Source of the DNA: RGIG1927 sp045546275
GTDB lineage: Bacteria; Bacillota; Clostridia; UMGS1883
Direction: 5' to 3'
Assembly: GCA_045546275.1 (NCBI GenBank)
Contig: JAZQCM010000035.1
Coordinates: 1 to 14,737 of the forward strand
Length of the DNA stretch: 14,737 bases
Shown here: piece after piece, positions 12,182-14,737 of the stretch
Layout of the letters: every line of letters starts with the position of its first letter
How positions within the stretch are numbered: the first letter of the stretch is position 1
The notes under the pieces: generated by a model
Told to the model about the DNA's origin: nothing
Databases searched by the model: none
What the model saw: only the letters and a program-made list of their open reading frames with translations
Position numbers and translations under genes: made by a program

Positions 12182-14485
12182 TTATAATCCTGTGTCGGAA
12201 TACTGCGTTGAAGGTTTAATCGCAGGTCTTGGTTCAGCCTGTGGAGAATTGCCGCCTATGGGATTAAGCGGTGCACCTTCGGGAATAACTCCTTGTGGCT
12301 GCTGGTCAGCATAGGGGTCTGCAATTATACCATAACCAAAATCGAGCACCTCGGTGGGCTCTACAACAACTGTCAGGCTATCCTCACCATGGTCAATTTC
12401 CTCGTGAAGTGTACAACGGTTTACCGGCTTTGCACTTTCCACGTATTCTCCGTAGGCAAGTTCATCGCAGGTTGAATTTGGCAAAAGACCACTTTCTGCA
12501 CACAAAAGCACCTTGCTTGTTGCACCTAATCTGTTAAAGTCACGATAGGGAAGGTTTTCATGAATTTTTGTCATAACACCCTTCCACACTCTTGCTGAGG
12601 GGTTGCCCGAAATGCCGCGGAGCGATTTTGGAATGTCATATCCGTACCACACAGCACCTACGTAGTAGGGAGTGTAGCCAACAAACCAACGGTCGTAGTT
12701 GTTGCTTGTTGTACCTGTTTTGCCTGCTGAGGGCATGGAGGCGAGACGAGCCGATGTACCGGTACCGCTTGTTACAACACCCTGAAGCATCTGGGTCATT
12801 GTAACTGAGGTTGTTTCGCTGATTGCAGGGAGCGGAGTTGGTGTTCTTTCAAGAATAACCTCGCCAGAAGCGTCGAGTATTTTTGTGTAGAATGCAGGCT
12901 CATAATATACACCCTTTGAAGCAAAGGGAACATAAGCTGCAGCCATTTCAAGTACGGAAACACCGTCGGTAAGACCACCAAGACCAATGGAAGCAAAGCC
13001 CTTGTCGGTAAAGGTTTTACCATTTGACTCACGTGATTCAACCAAAGAGGACAAGTGAACATTTTTTGTAAGGAAACTGAAAGAGCGTTCAATACCAACT
13101 CTTTGGAGGATACGTACTGCAGGAACGTTTCTTGAGCCTGCCAGAGCCGAGGCAACCGTAATATTGCCACGGAAGCTTCTATCGTCATTTCTGGGAGTCC
13201 AGCTGCCGATTGTGACAGGAGAGTCAGATACGGTTGTTTGCGGTGTGACAAGAGAATATTCCACCGCAGGTGCATATATTGCAATGGGCTTTATGGAACT
13301 ACCCGGCTGACGGAGAGTCTGTGTTGCACGGTTTAATGTTCTTGATGCATCTTTAATGCCTCTGCCGCCAACAATGCCTGCCACATAGCCTGTGTGGGGG
13401 TCAATAACTGCCATTGAAGACTGAACGATTGTATCTCCGTTTGTTTTGGGGAAATTGTTATCGTCAGCATAGTAGGCGTCCATAATTGCCTGGATGTTAC
13501 GGTTCATCGCAGTGTAAATTTTGAAACCACCGCAGTAGAGAAGTCTTTCGGCAATTGCGGGAGTGTAGCCCTTCTGCACAACAAGGTCGTTGATAACCTG
13601 GTCAATAAGAGCATCGGTATAATAGCTTGTTGTTGACCTGTAGCCCGAGGACTCTTCTCTGGAAACTGTTATTACCTCAGTTGCCTTTGCTTCTTCACAT
13701 TCCTGAGAAGAAATATAACCAAGCTCTTCCATTTTGTTCAAAATAACATTACGGCGTTGCTTGTTATTTTCGGGATTACGCTTGGGGTCGTATTTGGTGG
13801 GGAACTGTGTAATACCTGCAATTGTTGCACATTCTGCAAGCGTCAGCTCATTAGGCTCCTTGTTAAAGTAAACCCTTGATGCGCTCTTAACGCCGTTACA
13901 CTGCTGGGAAAGATAAATAGTGTTAAGATAAAGCTCTAAAATTTCGTCCTTGCTGAGCTCTTCTTCCAGTTTAAACGCACGATAAATTTCCTGAATTTTA
14001 CGGTCAACAGAATAGTCGTCATCACCTGTTATGTTTTTAACAAGCTGCTGCGTTATGGTAGAACCGCCGTAGGAATCTTTTCCCATAACCCACTGAATAA
14101 ACGCACCAAAGGTACGCTTTAAATCCATACCACTGTGTTCGCGGAAACGCTCGTCCTCAATTGCGATAAATGCATTGGGAAGATTCGGAGTTATGTTTTC
14201 AATATCCGCCCACACACGGTTTTCGTTTCTGTGCACGCGGTCGAGTTCTCTCGCCTGATTGGTATCTGCATCAACATAGTAAATGATTGATGTAAAATCA
14301 AGGTTGTACTCTTCGGCGATTAAGTCCATACTGTTGTCGACAAAACCAACAACCGCACCTGCAACAACTGATATGACAAGCAGGCAAACAATCAAAATGC
14401 TCACTGCCGCTTTTTTGGCAAATGCTTTTTTCTTTGTATTCTTTTTCTTTTTCTTGCTGTTTTCGCTATATGTAGTTTTCGGCAT
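12182..14485 (-). CDS. Class A penicillin-binding protein (PBP1A-type glycosyltransferase/transpeptidase)
   Basis: 767-residue bifunctional cell-wall enzyme anchored in the cytoplasmic membrane. A Lys-rich cytoplasmic N-terminus (residues 9-25) precedes one membrane helix (about 26-49). The family 51 glycosyltransferase domain follows, with IEDERFREHSG (catalytic E110), GGSTITQQLVKN (140-151) and ILELYLN (182-188). The transpeptidase domain carries the three penicillin-binding motifs: SSIK (S396 nucleophile, K399), SRN (451-453) and KTG (589-591). The tail after 640 contains three cysteines (CAESG, CDE, CTLHEE), typical of Clostridia, and ends in a low-complexity Pro/Gln-rich stretch. It polymerises lipid II and cross-links peptidoglycan. 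The start is ATG 14485 after GAGGTGATAAT. It appears monocistronic, with a terminator 8 bases downstream. Confidence 0.95.
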   Translation of the reverse strand: MPKTTYSENSKKKKKNTKKKAFAKKAAVSILIVCLLVISVVAGAVVGFVDNSMDLIAEEYNLDFTSIIYYVDADTNQARELDRVHRNENRVWADIENITPNLPNAFIAIEDERFREHSGMDLKRTFGAFIQWVMGKDSYGGSTITQQLVKNITGDDDYSVDRKIQEIYRAFKLEEELSKDEILELYLNTIYLSQQCNGVKSASRVYFNKEPNELTLAECATIAGITQFPTKYDPKRNPENNKQRRNVILNKMEELGYISSQECEEAKATEVITVSREESSGYRSTTSYYTDALIDQVINDLVVQKGYTPAIAERLLYCGGFKIYTAMNRNIQAIMDAYYADDNNFPKTNGDTIVQSSMAVIDPHTGYVAGIVGGRGIKDASRTLNRATQTLRQPGSSIKPIAIYAPAVEYSLVTPQTTVSDSPVTIGSWTPRNDDRSFRGNITVASALAGSRNVPAVRILQRVGIERSFSFLTKNVHLSSLVESRESNGKTFTDKGFASIGLGGLTDGVSVLEMAAAYVPFASKGVYYEPAFYTKILDASGEVILERTPTPLPAISETTSVTMTQMLQGVVTSGTGTSARLASMPSAGKTGTTSNNYDRWFVGYTPYYVGAVWYGYDIPKSLRGISGNPSARVWKGVMTKIHENLPYRDFNRLGATSKVLLCAESGLLPNSTCDELAYGEYVESAKPVNRCTLHEEIDHGEDSLTVVVEPTEVLDFGYGIIADPYADQQPQGVIPEGAPLNPIGGNSPQAEPRPAIKPSTQYSDTGL

Positions 14486-14672
14486 ATTATCACCTCATGT
14501 AAATGCATTTAAGATTATTCTATTACACAACTATACACTTGTATTCTATCCCAAACTTATTAAAAAACTATTACATCTCCGTTAATTTGCTATTAAATCG
14601 AGAAAAAAGTGACAAACTTTAGTATATTAACCGCATATTTTGGCAAAATATCAAACAAAAGGAAGTGATTTT

Positions 14673-14737
14673 ATGAAAAATCAAACATTAAACCGCGTAC
14701 TGCGTATAGGGTTTTATTCTGTTTGTGTGGTGCTTTT
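14673..14737 (+). CDS. Start of an unidentified, probably membrane, protein (3' end missing)
   Basis: Only the first 21 codons are visible, reading MKNQTLNRVLRIGFYSVCVV before the edge. A basic start followed by a hydrophobic run suggests a membrane segment or signal anchor; many substrate-binding (S) components of ECF transporters start this way, but this is too little to assign a family. The ribosome site AAAGGAAGTGA (about 14658-14668) precedes the ATG. It diverges from the penicillin-binding protein gene; no convincing promoter was found in the 187-base gap. Confidence 0.6.
   Translation, partial: MKNQTLNRVLRIGFYSVCVVL

Overview
The window looks like a stretch of chromosome from an anaerobic, low-to-moderate GC Gram-positive bacterium of the class Clostridia, probably a gut-type Oscillospiraceae/Ruminococcaceae relative. 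The evidence is strong AGGAGG-type ribosome binding sites, many near-consensus sigma-A promoters with 17-base spacers, a Bacillus/Clostridium-type MazEF pair with a TTG-started toxin gene, a Clostridia-type penicillin-binding protein, and a bacterial heterodisulfide-reductase-like electron-bifurcation operon. No rRNA, tRNA, CRISPR array, intact transposon or phage gene is visible.

Layout. Positions 1-4506 (minus strand) form one probable operon transcribed leftwards: an NAD-dependent lactate/malate dehydrogenase, then hdrB, hdrC, hdrA and an mvhD gene that runs off the left edge. The last four genes overlap or abut. This is a cytosolic iron-sulfur/flavin electron-transfer complex; the enzyme that feeds it is not in the window. 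A roughly 300-base divergent region (4507-4811) carries back-to-back promoters. Positions 4812-7017 (plus) hold two single-gene units, each with its own promoter and terminator: a PurF-like phosphoribosyltransferase that has lost its glutaminase active site, and an SCP2-domain protein with a long Lys/Ala/Glu helical tail. At 7053-8498 (plus) a small DUF2500-like membrane protein and an iron-dependent alcohol dehydrogenase share a promoter. Between 8499 and 8697 lie a strong hairpin and the frameshifted, internally deleted remnant of a von Willebrand factor A (VWA) protein gene.

A MATE exporter (8698-10020, minus) and a PHP-domain phosphoesterase (10137-10814, plus) diverge from adjacent promoters. 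The next transcription unit on the minus strand is mazE-mazF followed by a small secreted protein (10847-11903). Beyond a short gene-free gap is a class A penicillin-binding protein (12182-14485, minus). The start of a plus-strand gene, probably for a membrane protein, lies at the right edge.

How the genes relate: the only obvious multi-gene system is the dehydrogenase-hdrBCA-mvhD operon, which most simply serves redox balancing between NADH, ferredoxin and an unidentified thiol/disulfide or other acceptor. The other genes look like independent housekeeping or accessory units. The most unusual items are the glutaminase-dead PurF paralogue, the Arg-for-Gln specificity residue in the dehydrogenase, the SCP2-charged-helix fusion and the VWA gene remnant.
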